64,000 bases of DNA, from the NCBI GenBank assembly GCA_022702545.1, contig JAHRBC010000001.1, positions 372,001 through 436,000 on the forward strand. The letters run 5' to 3'. Numbering within the stretch: the stretch's first letter is position 1; the number at the start of each line of letters is the position of its first letter. Below, one piece after another: positions 1 through 11,819 of this stretch. Position numbers and translations under genes: made by a program. The notes under the pieces were generated by a model. It saw only the letters and a program-made list of their open reading frames with translations, was not told the origin of the DNA and searched no databases. The stretch comes from Phycomyces nitens (taxonomy: Eukaryota; Mucoromycota; Mucoromycetes; Mucorales; Phycomycetaceae).

Positions 1-229
1 TGAATAGAAAGGGCAGTCTACAATGGAATAGAGTCAGAGAGGGAACAAGTATGATTGAAAGAAAATTTTTTACCTGGTGCCGATGACATCCTTACATAAG
101 TTGTTTGGCCAATCTAAGAGAGAAAGTGAAAATAATTTTTATCAAGATGATGATACCAGTGAATGCGGCCAGTGAGTATTTGTCTAGATGGCCATTGTGG
201 AAAGGATGAGTTGCAATGGGAGCGCACAT
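1..229 (-). CDS. Third gene of element A, small-exon gene (partial)
   Basis: This is an unrecognised spliced gene read on the minus strand. An ATG at 229-227 opens an exon ending at 157 with donor GTATCA. The next exons are 113-74 (acceptor CTCTCTTAG, donor GTAAAA) and 17-1 (acceptor CATTGTAG), and the frame stays open across all three exons to the window edge. A further exon upstream is likely, because acceptor TTTTTCATAG sits directly before 229, donor GTAAGA lies near 285-290, and a TATAAAG box is at 470-464. The position matches the third genes of B and E: divergent from the companion gene and next to the element end. Function unknown. The exact start is uncertain. Confidence 0.5.
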
Positions 230-289
230 CTATGAAAAAGAGATTAATTTGTGTGTATAAAGAGGTATAAAAAATGTCTTACCAGAGAA

Positions 290-659
290 AGGCGCCAATA
301 TCAAAAAAGCAAGGAAAAGGAAAAATAAAGGGAACCAAAAAAAGGAGAGAGTCTGAAAAAATTTTCACCTTTGAAGCATGCTGCGGAAAGCATGATGGAT
401 TGAGCCCAAAAACAATATCAAGGCCGATTTGCATCTCAGTGCTTCAAGACAATAGAGGAACATCTTTATAGTCATTCAAAATGCCTATATATAATGACCT
501 TTTTGATATTCAACCTCTCTTACCTTTACACACACACACACACACACTTACTCACTCACTCACCCAAACAGTTTTTGTATGTATATGGTATTTATTTTTA
601 TTTCAATTGAACAAAAACTAATAATTATAATCGAAATATACTTTACCATATTCTAGAAA
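290..659. promoter_or_regulatory. Divergent promoter region between third gene and companion gene of A
   Basis: No gene is needed to explain most of this interval. It holds a TATAAAG on the minus strand (470-464) facing the third gene, an ATATATAA on the plus strand near 487, a CA dinucleotide run (about 531-546) followed by CACT repeats, and then the plus-strand leader of the companion gene. The long plus-strand reading frame at 274-471 looks like the shadow of an upstream exon of the third gene. Confidence 0.4.
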
Positions 660-1831
660 ATGGTTAACCAAAGAAGAACAATTGCTCCTCGTCCCACTCC
701 TGCTGGTCCTGCTCCTGCTCCTGCTCCTGCTCCTGACATGGAACAGATTATGGCAAAGCTTTCCGAGATGGAAGGCAAAATGACAAACGTCGAAGTGCAA
801 GTGGGGTCTGTAAAGGCTCAACTCAACGTTGTTGTGGCTGGTAATGCTTCAGCCATTAGAGCAATCGGTGCATTGGGTAGTGCCCATAACACTGCTCTTG
901 TCAACTCTCCTGCCATTCCTGTTGCACCTGTTGCTCTTCTACCAGTTGTGCCAACCAAGCAGACAAACAACGATGTCTATGTAAGTAGCAAATTATATAG
1001 TATGTTATCAATTCATTATCTCATATACTGTGTCAGACGGCAATTCGCAAATTTATGTGGAAGCCAAAGTTTTCGTCGAGAATAGCTGCAGAGATGTTGG
1101 CAAACAATAATAAGCCAAAGTGGAATACAAACGTTCCTTTCAACCAAAGTCCAAACAAGGAGTTAGTTGTTAGGATCCTCAACTACTTGGAGCCCAAGTT
1201 TGAGAGCAAGGGAATGAGGAGAAGCGATCTGTACAAGAATCTTCACACCAACTTCAGGAGCCAAAGTTCCAGAGACAAGAAGTCTTCTTCGGAGAAAGCT
1301 GCCGTGAACACTCGTTCAAGAAGGGCAAACCGTGCAGGCGAGGTAAGATATACTTTAAATAACTAATAAATATTTAATATCAAAGAAGCAGTATTAACTG
1401 AGAATTTTAGAGCCTTTCTCGGCGCTTGAATGCTTACCTTGACAATGAGGACACAATCAATGAGATGATGGGCAAAGATTGTGCCAACATGATAATAAAG
1501 GAGGCAATGTCCGAGGGTGAATCTGACATAGAGACATCTGAAAGTGGTACCAAACGTGTCATCCGTACTGTTCGCCCAGGATGGAGAAGTGATGAGGTAA
1601 ATAATAATAAGGCAATAACTGGGTTACGTGTCTGAATTGTTATATAAAATATTAATACTTGTATTTCAGTTTAATAGACTCATCACTATTGTTGACTCTC
1701 ATGTCCTTGATGGAATGGGTTTGCATTCCCATCAATTCTTGCCTCGGGTTTTTAAGAGTGTGTCAAACTCAGCGGCCCCAAATGACGTGGTTTCCCGCCT
1801 CCCACAGTGGGCTTTTAGAAACGATGTATAA
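660..1831 (+). CDS. Companion protein of CACTA element A
   Basis: Four exons join in phase 0: 660-980, 1037-1342, 1411-1596 and 1670-1831. Donors are GTAAGT, GTAAGA and GTAAAT; all acceptors are AG. The N-terminus has a proline-alanine repeat (residues about 14-25) and then a heptad-like helical stretch. Exon 2 is basic near its end (SRRANRAGE). Exon 3 holds MSEGESD and ends in RPGWRSDE, and the C-terminus is LPQWAFRND. Exon 2 is 306 nt and exon 3 is 186 nt, identical in length to the copies in B and E. It lies tail to tail with the transposase, as a TNPA-like helper would. A role in binding the element's ends is inference; I recognise no named domain. No stop or frameshift is seen. Confidence 0.82.
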
Positions 1832-1960
1832 ATAAAGTTGTTGTTTATATTTTCTCACCCACTTCCCCAAGAACGTAATACCGTCAATATATATAAAGTA
1901 TATTTTTTGGTGCCTTAATTTTGGTTATCTTTAAAAGAAGAAGATATTTTTTATTTTATA

Positions 1961-4900
1961 TTAGGCGCAGATTTTTTTGGGAAGAGGGATGACGAGCATT
2001 GTTTTCCTATTAGTTCGAGTGATTTGCTGTCCAATGGCAACTTCTAACAAAATCCTATGCACTGGAAGAATACTGTTCAAGTCATCTGGAGAATGCCTTG
2101 GGAGATACACCTCAACACCTTCATTCTCTCGCGTTCTATCACAGGTTGTGACAAACCATTTAACAAATGCGAAAACATGTTGATTGTCATGAACCATGCG
2201 AGTCGGGTGGAGATCATCAACTGGTGGTGGCACGAACTTGTGTGTAAAGAGATACTGAATCTGGCCTGTATATGCATTTACAACGTCCTCATTGCTGCCA
2301 ACAAACAGTGCTTGTATAAACGACCCTCCATTTCCTTGTCTGTTTGAACCGCGATATACTTGGCCAAGTAAGTTGATGGACTTCAACTTTGTGATCTCGT
2401 TATCAACAAAGGAAAACGGGGAGAAGGCGTGCTGATAGCTGGTAAGACTGGGAAGGTCATAAGCATGCTTATAATAATCCAGCAAATGTGGATAATCGAT
2501 ATCACCAATTAATGTTTTCATTCCAACTTGCAGAGGAAAAGCTGAAGGAGGAAGAGGCTCGTTACCCTTTGCAGAATCCATTGTGGTCAGAGAAGCATTT
2601 ACAAAATCTTGCAAGTTGAACTGAGGATGATTGATTGGCGAAGTTGTGGCTGGAAGTGTGGGTGTAGATACGAGCTTGGCAAAGACAGAAGAGAATGGGA
2701 TCTTACTGGAGTATCCAAGGACTGCTTGCACATAATCGGCCTTGTATGCTTCTTCTACGAAATTCCTCATGTAAGTTGCCTCAAAACTATCCTTTCTGTT
2801 AGTGCTCACGTTCTTTAGCAAACCGTTGTATCGCTCGAACCCAAAGAGCCAATAGCCATACACTGGTCCAAAATCACGAATGGTCTCGCGAAGATGGAGG
2901 TGCAGATGCATATTGCAGGTGAGGACACTAGGAGGGTAAAGACGCTCGCACTTTTGACAGAATTTTTCAAGGTAGTCATGGGCATCGTCAAGTTCTTCAA
3001 ATGATAGGGATGGCTTTACAAGGAGACGGCAGGCATCGACAAAGTCCATCCAGTTTCTGAACTTGTCATCATTGAGAACATCTTTCAACAAGACGGGAGA
3101 GTACACCAGCACCCAGGACTTCCATTCGTCAGCTTTCATAAATGAAAATCCCTTTCCAATTTTCGCTGTTAATGAAGTGTATGAAGCTGGCAGGATCATT
3201 GTCTTGGCGATTTGCTCCATGTCATTAAGTTGTCCATTATTAATATCGCCACCAGCGATCCACTTGTCCACCATCCTCTTCGCCGTACCCAAGAATAAGT
3301 TGTGCATGGGATCAATGATCGTTCCACGTACTAGATCAAAGTATCCAAGGCGATGCAACTGCGACCATCAAACACCATTTTCGACCTCCAGCTGATGCCT
3401 TTCTGAGGGCGTACTTGCACTCTTCCACACCTCAGCATGCACCCTGTTTTCCACACCATTACGAATAGACCACTGCGAATAGTCGAAACCACGGAAATCC
3501 ACACTGCTTGTCCCAGCAAGACGACTGAATTGACGGCTGCATTTGTAGCAGGCGTTAGTGCTATTGTGGGACGTAAATCCGCTTGTTTTTCTGGCTGCTG
3601 GAATATCACATGCCACCATAAGGAGCGCAGCACGGACAGTTGTTCCAGATCCACATTCAAAGGTTGGAATCGTCATTCCAATGTACAACTGCTCAAGGTC
3701 ATCCACCAACGGCTTGAGATAGTTGTTGATCTCATAAGATTTGGGTTCCTTTGGTCCAGGCATTAACCCAACCAAGACGACGTTCTCTGGTTTGAATCTT
3801 TCATCTCTGGGCAAGTTGTTGATTGCCAAATATATAGCACCAGAGGAGTGTGTTACACCATCGAACGGCTGAAACCAGTCGATGTTTAGAGTCAACAGAA
3901 GAGAACGAGGGCGGGCAACAAATGAAAGACCATCACTGTCTTTCAACTCCTTCCACATCTTGCCATCGTAAATGTCGCACATGGTGTCTGTCACCTTCAG
4001 CTCGTCGTTCCAGACGCCGATCTTCTGCTCGAAACCAGGACGAAGAAAGAGAACCTTGAGTGCATCTTTGATGGACTGATACACAAAGATTTTCTTTGGC
4101 ACCATGGCACCAGACGTCGACTTCTTTGTCAGCTCACAGTTACAAGTTATATTTGCGCCTATTTTCACAGAGCTGCAGAGAGGGGGAACGGAAATAGATT
4201 CTTCGTATATTTGATGACAATCTGGACATGACACGAATCGTTTGATATCTTTGGTGATATCACTAAAACCCGTCATCTTCTGAAGACCAGCAAGACTTGT
4301 TGGGAGCTGAAAGTCTTGTCCGTAGACTGTCAAGAGCTCATTGACAAACTGGATCAATACAACGGCGCCCTTGTTGACTGCATAACGGGATGCAAAAAGA
4401 ACAACGAAAATGGCAATGGCCCTGTGCACTGGATTTTCGGGCATACCAGGAGCACCAAAGGGTTCTGTTTTAAAAAGGAAAATTATTAACACTCAATTTT
4501 GGCATGCTTCTTTATGATAGTTATTCAATACTGACCTTCGCCGTTGAACTCCTCAACATCAATCTCCTCGACATCACTCTCCACATTGTCGCCATTGTTG
4601 CTGTCATTGACAATCTCGGTGTCATCGCAATTGACCTCATTGTCAACCAAATCATCGTCAGACATCGGGACGGAATCCAAAAAGGTAGGTTGGCCTGACC
4701 GCCCATTGTTTCCATGGATTCAGATTCAAACATCGGGATTGCTACAAATATGGAATAGATTAGTTTATTGCCCTTAAACTGGTTTTCAAATAAATATTTT
4801 TTACCCTCAACATCAACATCCATAATGACACTTTGTGTGCCTGAGGTTCAATTAAAGAATAATGGTTATTATTGCGCAGTAAATATAAAATTAATACATA

Positions 4901-5046
4901 CTACTCTCAGTTCGTCCAGCCTCTTCAATTCTTGCTCTTTTGGCATGACGCTGATAATTGCGTCTGGATACCATAGAGAACCCTTCTTGGTTACCATTGC
5001 ATTTGTTACAGTAACAGGCAGTGTTGTTTTGGGAAGCAGAAGACAT
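1961..5046 (-). pseudogene. Tnp2-like CACTA transposase of element A, disrupted
   Basis: Exons on the minus strand are 5046-4902, 4840-4805, 4741-4536 and 4464-1961. Exon 1 carries a zinc-finger-like CYCNKC followed by a histidine in QRHAKR. The main exon has the three hallmarks of Tnp2 transposases: NIDWFQPFDG, ACDIPAARK followed by ACYKC, and DPMHNLFLGTAKRM, then a DFGPVYGYWLFGFERYN block. Two lesions are visible. A TGA at 3370-3368 stands where B has CGA, in NGV(R)WSQLH. Exon 3 is 206 nt instead of a multiple of three, with one base missing around 4677-4683 compared with B and G. The gene therefore looks recently dead. It ends in VIPLPKKICA. Confidence 0.9.
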
Positions 5047-5288
5047 ATTTTGTGTGATTCGATTGTAAGATAAAAAAGGAAACAAGTGCTTCATATGTTT
5101 TATTTGCTGTCAATTTATAGACAAAAAAAAACTATTGTATTTTACTTGTTTGCCCGAACCAATAGGATCTGTTAAAAAGTCTTTTTTTATTTGAATAAAA
5201 AAAATCTTCTGAGTTGAAAAAAAGGCCTATATTTCCTACACCTTCAAGTACTCTTGGTGCACTAGTAATCCAGCCCATTTTTCCAGTG
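5047..5288. promoter_or_regulatory. Transposase promoter and right terminus of element A
   Basis: The segment upstream of the transposase start includes a block (about 5145-5170, CCCGAACCAATAGGAT) that recurs inverted upstream of the G transposase near 62806-62822, so it is a conserved family promoter. The interval ends with the terminal inverted repeat at 5288. Confidence 0.55.
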
Positions 5289-5369
5289 GTGCTTTGTGGC
5301 ATGCCACTTAGCCTTTTATTTTTATTTTATTTTTATCCTTTTCTAGTTCTTTTCGCGCAGGAAAAGTTG

Positions 5370-5641
5370 TCTGTCTGTTCTCCTTCCTTCTCCCTTCCAC
5401 TGTTACAAATATTATGCAGCTGCAAAGAGGAGAGTTGGGTCCAGCTTTCATCCCAGTACTGTTAGCTCCCCACTTTTCCTCTCTTTTTTTGTCTTTTGTC
5501 CCTAAGACTTTTTTTCCTTCACCTTTCATACTTGAGATGCTACATGATCTATAGATCGCCAGCAATATATCTCGTAATAAAAAAATAATCTTTAACCTGA
5601 GCTAAGCGGGCGATCATGGCCTTGACACGTGTGTTGTGGGC
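5370..5641 (+). repeat. Diverged direct repeat, copy 1
   Basis: About 270 bp that recur at 6370-6640. Shared landmarks in order are CACTGTTACA, CAGCTGCAAAG, the palindrome GATCTATAGATC followed by GCCAGCA, TAATCTTTAA, GAGCTAAGCGGGC and TTGACACG. It probably represents the 3' internal end of an LTR element next to an LTR. Confidence 0.65.
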
Positions 5642-6369
5642 AGGTTTGGTTTCGACCATGAAGCCGGACCAAGGGCCCGGAACAGGCCTAGGAGGGGTCG
5701 GAGGCCGGACCAGTCCGAAGAAGAAGTCCGAGCCGAGTAAGGATGGCCAATCCCCGAGTTTCTTTATTTCTCTTTCTTTTCAATTTTTCTTTATTTTATT
5801 TTATCACATTTTATTATTTCCTTTTTTATACTCTTTCCTTTTATATTTCCTTTGTGAATCCTTTCTCACTTTCTTGCAGGATTGCACCATTCTGTACTTC
5901 TTTAGTTTATTTCCCCTACTTCTTTGTCTTACCCTTTTCTTTACTATGTTATAGTATTTTTTTATTATATTTTTCCTTTGGCCTTGATGGCATCATTTTA
6001 TTATTTTATTATTTCATTTTTTGGTTATTCTTTTAGTTATTTTCTTTGTCTATAAAAGACATTCTTTTCTAATGAATAAAGATGATCAGTCAGTTTTACG
6101 ATCAATTTTACGGTTATTTTATTCTTTTGAGTTTAAGCTCTCGATCTCTGAAGAGCAGTTATATTTTGCCCGGTCATTTTGGGGATATTTCTGTTGAGTT
6201 TCGTTAGTCTTTTACTGGTTCTTTCATTGTTTCTTTTATATATTTTATTTGTCGCCCATTCGGTTACCATACACAACCATACAAACACATCACGCGTCAG
6301 CCTTTCTTGGCATTAGTTTAGCTAGATTTCTTTTCTTTCTTTCTACTCTTTCTGAAATGTTTCTTGTTC

Positions 6370-6640
6370 TGTAAATCTGTCTCCTCCCTTTCACTGTTAC
6401 ACCTTTTTACACAGCTGCAAAGTGGAGAGCAGGTTCAGGCTTTTAGCTTAGTATGATTTGTTTCCCTTCTCCCCCTCTACTTTTTTTGTCTTTGTGATTT
6501 CCTTAGACTTTTTTGTTCCTCTCTTTTGCACCTGGGATGCTATATGATCTATAGATCGCCAGCATTATATCCCTATAATAAAAAATAATCTTTAATCTGA
6601 GCTAAGCGGGCACTGCTCTTTGACACGGGTGTTGTAGGGT
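6370..6640 (+). repeat. Diverged direct repeat, copy 2
   Basis: Second copy of the segment at 5370-5641, 1000 bp downstream, with the same GATCTATAGATCGCCAGCA and GAGCTAAGCGGGC landmarks. Substitutions and small indels throughout suggest it is not a recent duplicate. Confidence 0.65.
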
Positions 6641-8382
6641 TTCCAGCTTCGGCCACTTCTCACCTATTCACGTGACTTTCCAAGGCTCTCTCTGCCAAAA
6701 GGTGTGACATAGCCTTCTGATCAACTAGCAACGTCACCTTTTCTCAACCGCAAGTCACTTTACTTCTCTCATATTCCTCTTTCCTCCGCACCCCTTTTGA
6801 TTTTCCTTATTTGTCACCCTCGCTCTCATTTTAAACCCCTCATTATCATTTCCTTATTTATCATTTGTACCCACCTTTTTGTCATCATCTCACCTTTCCC
6901 TTCCCCATATCCATGTCTGTGCACATCAACCACCATCTTCCTTTATCTACATCTCAAATCATTTTCCCGCACATCGGCATTTCTTTTATTTCATTGTCCT
7001 TCATCGCATTTACCATTTCACACTACATTTCATACTTATTGCACCTGTTGTGGGTAGAGTAAAAATAAGAAAGATACGAAAGAATTCGTGAGAACTTGTG
7101 TAGGGTGTTTATTATCAAAAAGGTTATCTTTCTACACAGAACTAACTACTGATATTTATATGTTTTCTGATTTATAATTCAGTATATGCTTTGGTAATAT
7201 TTATCACGATGAGTCATCTTTCAGGAGTATTGTCTTTCTGGAAAGATCCAGAGAGACCTATTGATATGATACTTCTCCAGTCAGATCAGCCAGAGAGCTT
7301 TGGTAAAGAAGAGCATTTATGCTATTGGTAATATTTTAATATTCCGACCCAGATACTTGGGTAATGTTTTAGAATTATTAATTCATTGTAGTTGTAGTCT
7401 CTCAATCAAGTATTCATATAATAAACGAAATATGTAGATGGAATATGATGATGTCATTAGATAAATATGTGTATATCTGTATATCCCATATTATGGTGAT
7501 AACGATAATAATAATAAATAATAATCAATTATGTGTATGATGATCTGTGTATTGGATAATCTCATAAAGGCAGATCCGTTTGACTGGAATAGCTGAGGAT
7601 ATTATTTTATCCTTCAGTCTTACTCTCAGATTCAGCAGTAATCAATACTCATTTACAACAGCACCTTCATATCATTATCTTGTCTTATCATTCATACTTC
7701 CTCCCAACACATCTTTATTATCTCATCTATTTTTCGCACGCTCATTCTCATTTACAAAAATTAATCTAGAAATTCATCATTAAGTAATATTTTACAAATC
7801 TATATAAGAGATCAAAATCTTCATCAAATAAACACTATCAGTTATCTCTCTCTTAATTTCCATCCCTGAACTAGTGAATTGTCTTGTATAGAAATTCCTA
7901 GTCATACCTGTGCCAAGATTGATTTTTCTTTTCATCCGTTTCCCTTTTCCATCCAAAAATTGTATCTTCCCAGTACTTTGCTGTCAACTTTAATAATTGT
8001 CCTGAGCAAAATTATCAAGTTCCCTTCCCATATTATATCTCTTCCTCTTGTATCCATTGCTGTCAAAAATATATTCAACTGTCCCAAGTGAAGTTATATA
8101 TTTCTATCCATATTTTTATCTTTCTCTTCTCTTGTCCGTTTCTTGCTGTCTAACTTCGGTTTCTACCCCATTGTTATCATTCTTTATTGCACCATCGTTA
8201 TTGTCAACGAGTGGTATTTAATTTACTATATTTTTCTGACTCGTTATCACACACAACAAACTCAACACGCGTCAGTGGAGGTTGTGCCAAGGATTAATCA
8301 AATACAATGTGTTGAGCATCCTCTACCAATTTTTATCTTCATATTTTCCCTTCTTTCTCTTTAAAAATCAATCTTTCTGGCT

Positions 8383-9213
8383 ATGTCCACTACTCTCAAC
8401 ATCTCCAAGTTCTTGTCCTCTCCTGAGACTTTCTCCGGAACCGGCCTGCCTGATCCTTTGTCATGGATCCAACACTTGGACCGTACCCATAAGGCTGTTG
8501 GTATGACCGACGAAGAAGCCTTGATCATTGCTGCCTCTCACTTCAAGGGCAATGCCATTCGTTGGTGGAATATATACGAAGGACGTCTTACCACTTGGGA
8601 GGATTTTGAGTTCGCCTTTAAAAGGCAGTTTATCTCCCGACACCTGGAGGATTCTTGGTGGCAAGAGCTCAAAACTATCAAGCAGCTGCCATCCCAGTCC
8701 ATCGATGATCTCACCCTTCATCTCCGGGAGTTGTTTTCCTATCTGAGGATCCATAGCAAATCTCAGATGATCCGAGTCTTTCTTCATGCGGTCGATGACC
8801 GAATTGCCTATCTCTTGGAGCAGCACTCCACTCTGACCGAGTTTGATGCTGTGGTCAACGCTGCTTGCAAGCTAGAGTTGGTTGAGGAAAAGTGCCATGT
8901 TGTGCAACCTGGGCTAAGACACCAGTCTGAGGGACCTCCTTCTGTCTCTCGATGCACTTGGCCAGCCGCACCCCCATCAGACCAATCCACGTATCTGGGG
9001 TTGTTTCACTCCACTCTCACCCAGTTGGCTCAGGGCATTGATGCCATTCGTGCTCGCCTGAACGAAGCTCCCGTCAACGTCGTTTCCCCAGTCCGGAACT
9101 CTGGTCCCAGGAGAATTCCCACTTGTTTTGGTTGTGGCCAGGAGGGTCACATAAGGCCAGATTGTCCTAACAATCAGGGCAAACCGTCGGGAAAAGCCAA
9201 CGGGCGGCAGTAG
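8383..9213 (+). CDS. Gag of Ty3/gypsy element L
   Basis: An open frame of 276 codons whose first 170 residues look like a retrotransposon gag capsid: a helical region with WIQHLDRTHKAVGM, then HFKGNAIRWWNIYE and FEFAFKRQF. It ends with a CCHC zinc knuckle, CFGCGQEGHIRPDC, at about residues 250-263. A stop follows at 9211-9213. The next 380 bases (to 9592) encode a glycine- and glutamine-rich linker broken by stops in the pol frame, so gag and pol are joined either by frameshifting or, more likely here, through decay. It is the nucleocapsid/capsid protein of the LTR element interrupted by B and D. Confidence 0.88.
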   Translation: MSTTLNISKFLSSPETFSGTGLPDPLSWIQHLDRTHKAVGMTDEEALIIAASHFKGNAIRWWNIYEGRLTTWEDFEFAFKRQFISRHLEDSWWQELKTIKQLPSQSIDDLTLHLRELFSYLRIHSKSQMIRVFLHAVDDRIAYLLEQHSTLTEFDAVVNAACKLELVEEKCHVVQPGLRHQSEGPPSVSRCTWPAAPPSDQSTYLGLFHSTLTQLAQGIDAIRARLNEAPVNVVSPVRNSGPRRIPTCFGCGQEGHIRPDCPNNQGKPSGKANGRQ

Positions 9214-9592
9214 AGAGGGATGCTGCCGCCCCCCAAAATTGAGTTAGTCCCTCTAACCCAGTCAATGTTGTCGAGGTCTTCGCTGCGGAGAAGCGAGCCC
9301 CCAAGAAGGTGACACCAGCTAACCCTATTGCCCGCAAGGGGAAAGAGGTGGAAAGGCCCACTCATCAGGGTCCACAAGGTGTGTACTATCCTGTACCGAT
9401 GGAGGGTATCAGCGGATACCAACAGCAAGGTGGCCTCCAGCCATAAGGTGCTCCATTCGTTTTGCCAGGTGTGCAAGTCCAGGGTGGAATCCCTATCCAG
9501 GGTGGTTATCCAGGTGGCCCTCAAGTCTCCCAGGCCCATGGTGGTTTCCCAGTTGTTGGTAGTGGTGTGCAGGAGGCACAGGTGTTGAAGGT

Positions 9593-11415
9593 GTGGTCCG
9601 CGGTGGCGGACAGGAGGTGCAAGGTGTGCACAAGGATTCAAGGAGGAAGAGAGCTCCCCCACGTCGTCTTCCTGTGGAATTGAAGAAAAAAGACTTCTGG
9701 GAGCGTCTCCAATCCTTGGACTTGGGCCTTTCCATGGCGGATTGGCTATTGTTGGATAAGCGCGCGCAGGATGATGTGCGAGATGGCCTACAATATATTT
9801 ATGGGCGCAAGGACCCACAGCACAGTTTGGCAATGGTCAATATGGTGAAGCACAATTCCGAATCCTGGGATTCAGAGTCCGAGTTTGAAAACTCTTCAAA
9901 CAAAGACAATGAATCTTGGGAGGAAGAAGAGGCTTCCCTGGGTTCTGAGGAGGCGATTGCCAGTTCTGCTTCCAAGGCCGAGTATGATAGCGACGATACA
10001 GAGTACAGCTATCAGTACAACTACCAGAGGTTTGCCCGTAGCCAGCCGTTGAAAGCCCCGATCATGATAAACGGGCAGGTTATTGAAGCAATCTTCGACT
10101 CTGGGGCGAGCATGTCCGTGATAAGCAAGGTGCTGGCCAAGCGACTCAACCTGATGCCCAACGGCGACCAGTTGCCGATCTCTTCTTTGGACGGTGTCCC
10201 CCACAAGCCATGCGACATCACAGTGGATGTTCCTATCAGAGTTGGCGGCAAGCTTCGTCCTGAAGCGATGTGTATCCAAGACAGCGATTCCAACCGCAAT
10301 CTGTGCCTTCTGGGAATGACTTGGTGCCGAGCCTATGGTATTCAGCTGCGACTCCAAGACTCAACGATCAGTGTCCCCACCAAGCGCGGTACCAGCTTTA
10401 TCGAAGTCCAAGGTCGATCGGATGAGATGAGCGAGTGGAGGGGAGAAGCCCCTGGAGTGTTTTCGGTGACGGTTAGGCAAGAAGAAGTCCAGTCTGAAGT
10501 GATGCCAGTCTTGGACCAAGATGCCCAGTTGTTGCTCAACTATGACGAGGAGGTCATGACGGTGTCCGATTCTGAGGAGGATCTCCCTGAGGAAATCCAG
10601 TCGCTGGTCTTGGTGAACCAAGATGCCTTTGTGGAGAATGCCGGCCTTGGTCTTTTGTCTGTCTTGTCCCACGAGATCCCCACCACCAGCAGTACTCCCA
10701 TCCAGTCACGTCCGTACCGTCTGACCTGGGAAGAGGAGGAGGCCCTAAGCAAGGAAATCGAACAGTTGCTTGAGCTTGGGCTCATAAGGCCTTCCCGTGG
10801 CATGTGGACCTCTCCTGTGTTCTTTGTACGAAAGAGAGATGGCTCCTTGCGACTGGTTGTTGACTATTGGTGTCTCAACCAGATCACCACCAAGGATGCT
10901 TTTCCGCTCCCGTACATCGACAATCTTTTGGACTCTCTTGGTGGTGCTTCCTTCTTCTCTACCTTGGATGCAGCCAGCGGTTTTTGGCAGGTGCCAGTGG
11001 CCGAAGAGTCCATTGAACGAACTGGTTTCGTTACGAAACAGGGAACTTTCGAGTTCACTGTGATGCCTTTTGGTTTGACCTCCGCCCCATCCACCTTCCA
11101 GAGAGCCATGTCTCTCATCCTGGAGCCATTCCTGGGCGACTTTGTCTACGTGTTCATTGATGATATCATCATCTTCTCGAAGACGCTGGAGGACCACTGC
11201 AAGCACCTCGCCCTGGTTTTCAAGGCTTGCAAGGATGCCAATCTCAGGCTCAAGAGAAGCAAGTGCTCTTTTGCCCAGTCCAGTGTCGAGTATCTCGGAC
11301 ATGTTGTGTCAGGGAAGGGACTTTCTCCCTGTGATCGTAATGTTGAGAAGGTCTTGACCATGGCCCAGCCCGCTTCCACAAGCAAAGTCCACACGTTTCT
11401 GGGGATGGCCGGCTA
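9593..11415 (+). pseudogene. Pol of gypsy element L, first part (protease and reverse transcriptase)
   Basis: The frame opens at 9593. An aspartic protease motif DSGA lies at residues 169-172. A reverse transcriptase follows, with SPVFFVRKRDGSLRLVVDY, FSTLDAASGFWQV, and the catalytic FIDD at residues 521-524, then KCSFAQSSVEYLGHVVS and HTFLGMAGY. At 11416 the CACTA element B begins and the frame runs only into its terminal repeat before a stop at 11449. The same protein resumes at 24265 on the other side of B with YYRHFVHD. The element was therefore coding-competent in this segment when B inserted, apart from stops in the gag-pol linker. Confidence 0.92.
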
Positions 11416-11819
11416 CACTGGAAAAATGGGTCTGAATACTCATGTGTGAGCAAACACTGCAAAAAGCATACAGTTTCATAGGGTAGAAAGAGCGGGAATA
11501 TTATGTTTAAATCATTGATTTCTATATGGTTTTACTCTAATTACCATCAAGATACCTAGCTTAATAATAATGGGTAGAAAGAAGCTTGAGACCATAAAGA
11601 AACCCTTTACCTGTTGCACCACAATAGAGTTCTTTAGTCCATCATGTACAATCCATAATATGTACTCTGTGTAAACACTAGTACTCCAAGCTTATGTGGT
11701 CAGTAAAATCCATTTTGAGTTTCATTTGTTATAAAAAAAGATTAAGAATTGGGTACCACCTCAGCACATACACTTTCTCCATTTCATAATATTATTTATT
11801 AATTAATTTATAATAGACA

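Larger units (their letters stand above)
1..5288 (-). mobile_element. CACTA element A (right part; left end outside window)
   Basis: The right end is seen at 5288, where the inverted terminus reads CACTGGAAAAATGGG on the minus strand, almost the same as the ends of element B. Inside lie, from right to left, a transposase on the minus strand, a convergent companion gene on the plus strand, and the start of a divergent small-exon gene on the minus strand running off the window. No left terminus is visible, so the element starts before base 1 and no target duplication can be tested. The transposase carries a nonsense codon and a one-base deletion, so this copy is probably not autonomous. Confidence 0.88.
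5289..8382 (+). mobile_element. LTR and leader region upstream of gypsy element L
   Basis: No convincing gene lies here. The stretch is pyrimidine-rich and has LTR-like signals twice: TATAAAAG near 6051 followed by AATAAAG, and CTATATAAGAG near 7800 followed by AAATAAAC. Two related segments end in the same motif, CACGCGTCA, at about 6299 and 8275, which fits LTR 3' ends. The second is followed by TGGAGGTTGTGCCAAGG, a possible tRNA primer-binding site. Candidate LTR starts are the TGT(G)TTG motifs near 5630 and 6634, each preceded by the same roughly 270-bp segment. I read this as two related LTR copies in tandem leading into the gag gene; the boundaries are inferred. Confidence 0.45.

Noticed and set aside
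274..471. Plus-strand 65-codon frame in front of the A companion
   Set aside because: Low-complexity lysine-rich product; lies antisense to a likely upstream exon of the A third gene with splice sites and a TATA box on the minus strand.
618..821. Minus-strand frame with an RSRSRSR stretch
   Set aside because: Exact antisense of the proline-alanine repeat in exon 1 of the companion; repeat-derived shadow.
5616..6036. Two overlapping plus-strand frames rich in F and L
   Set aside because: Produced by the pyrimidine-rich LTR/leader DNA; no domain and no conserved partner.
6797..7091. Three overlapping hydrophobic frames
   Set aside because: C/T-rich LTR-like sequence read in three phases; no evidence of coding.
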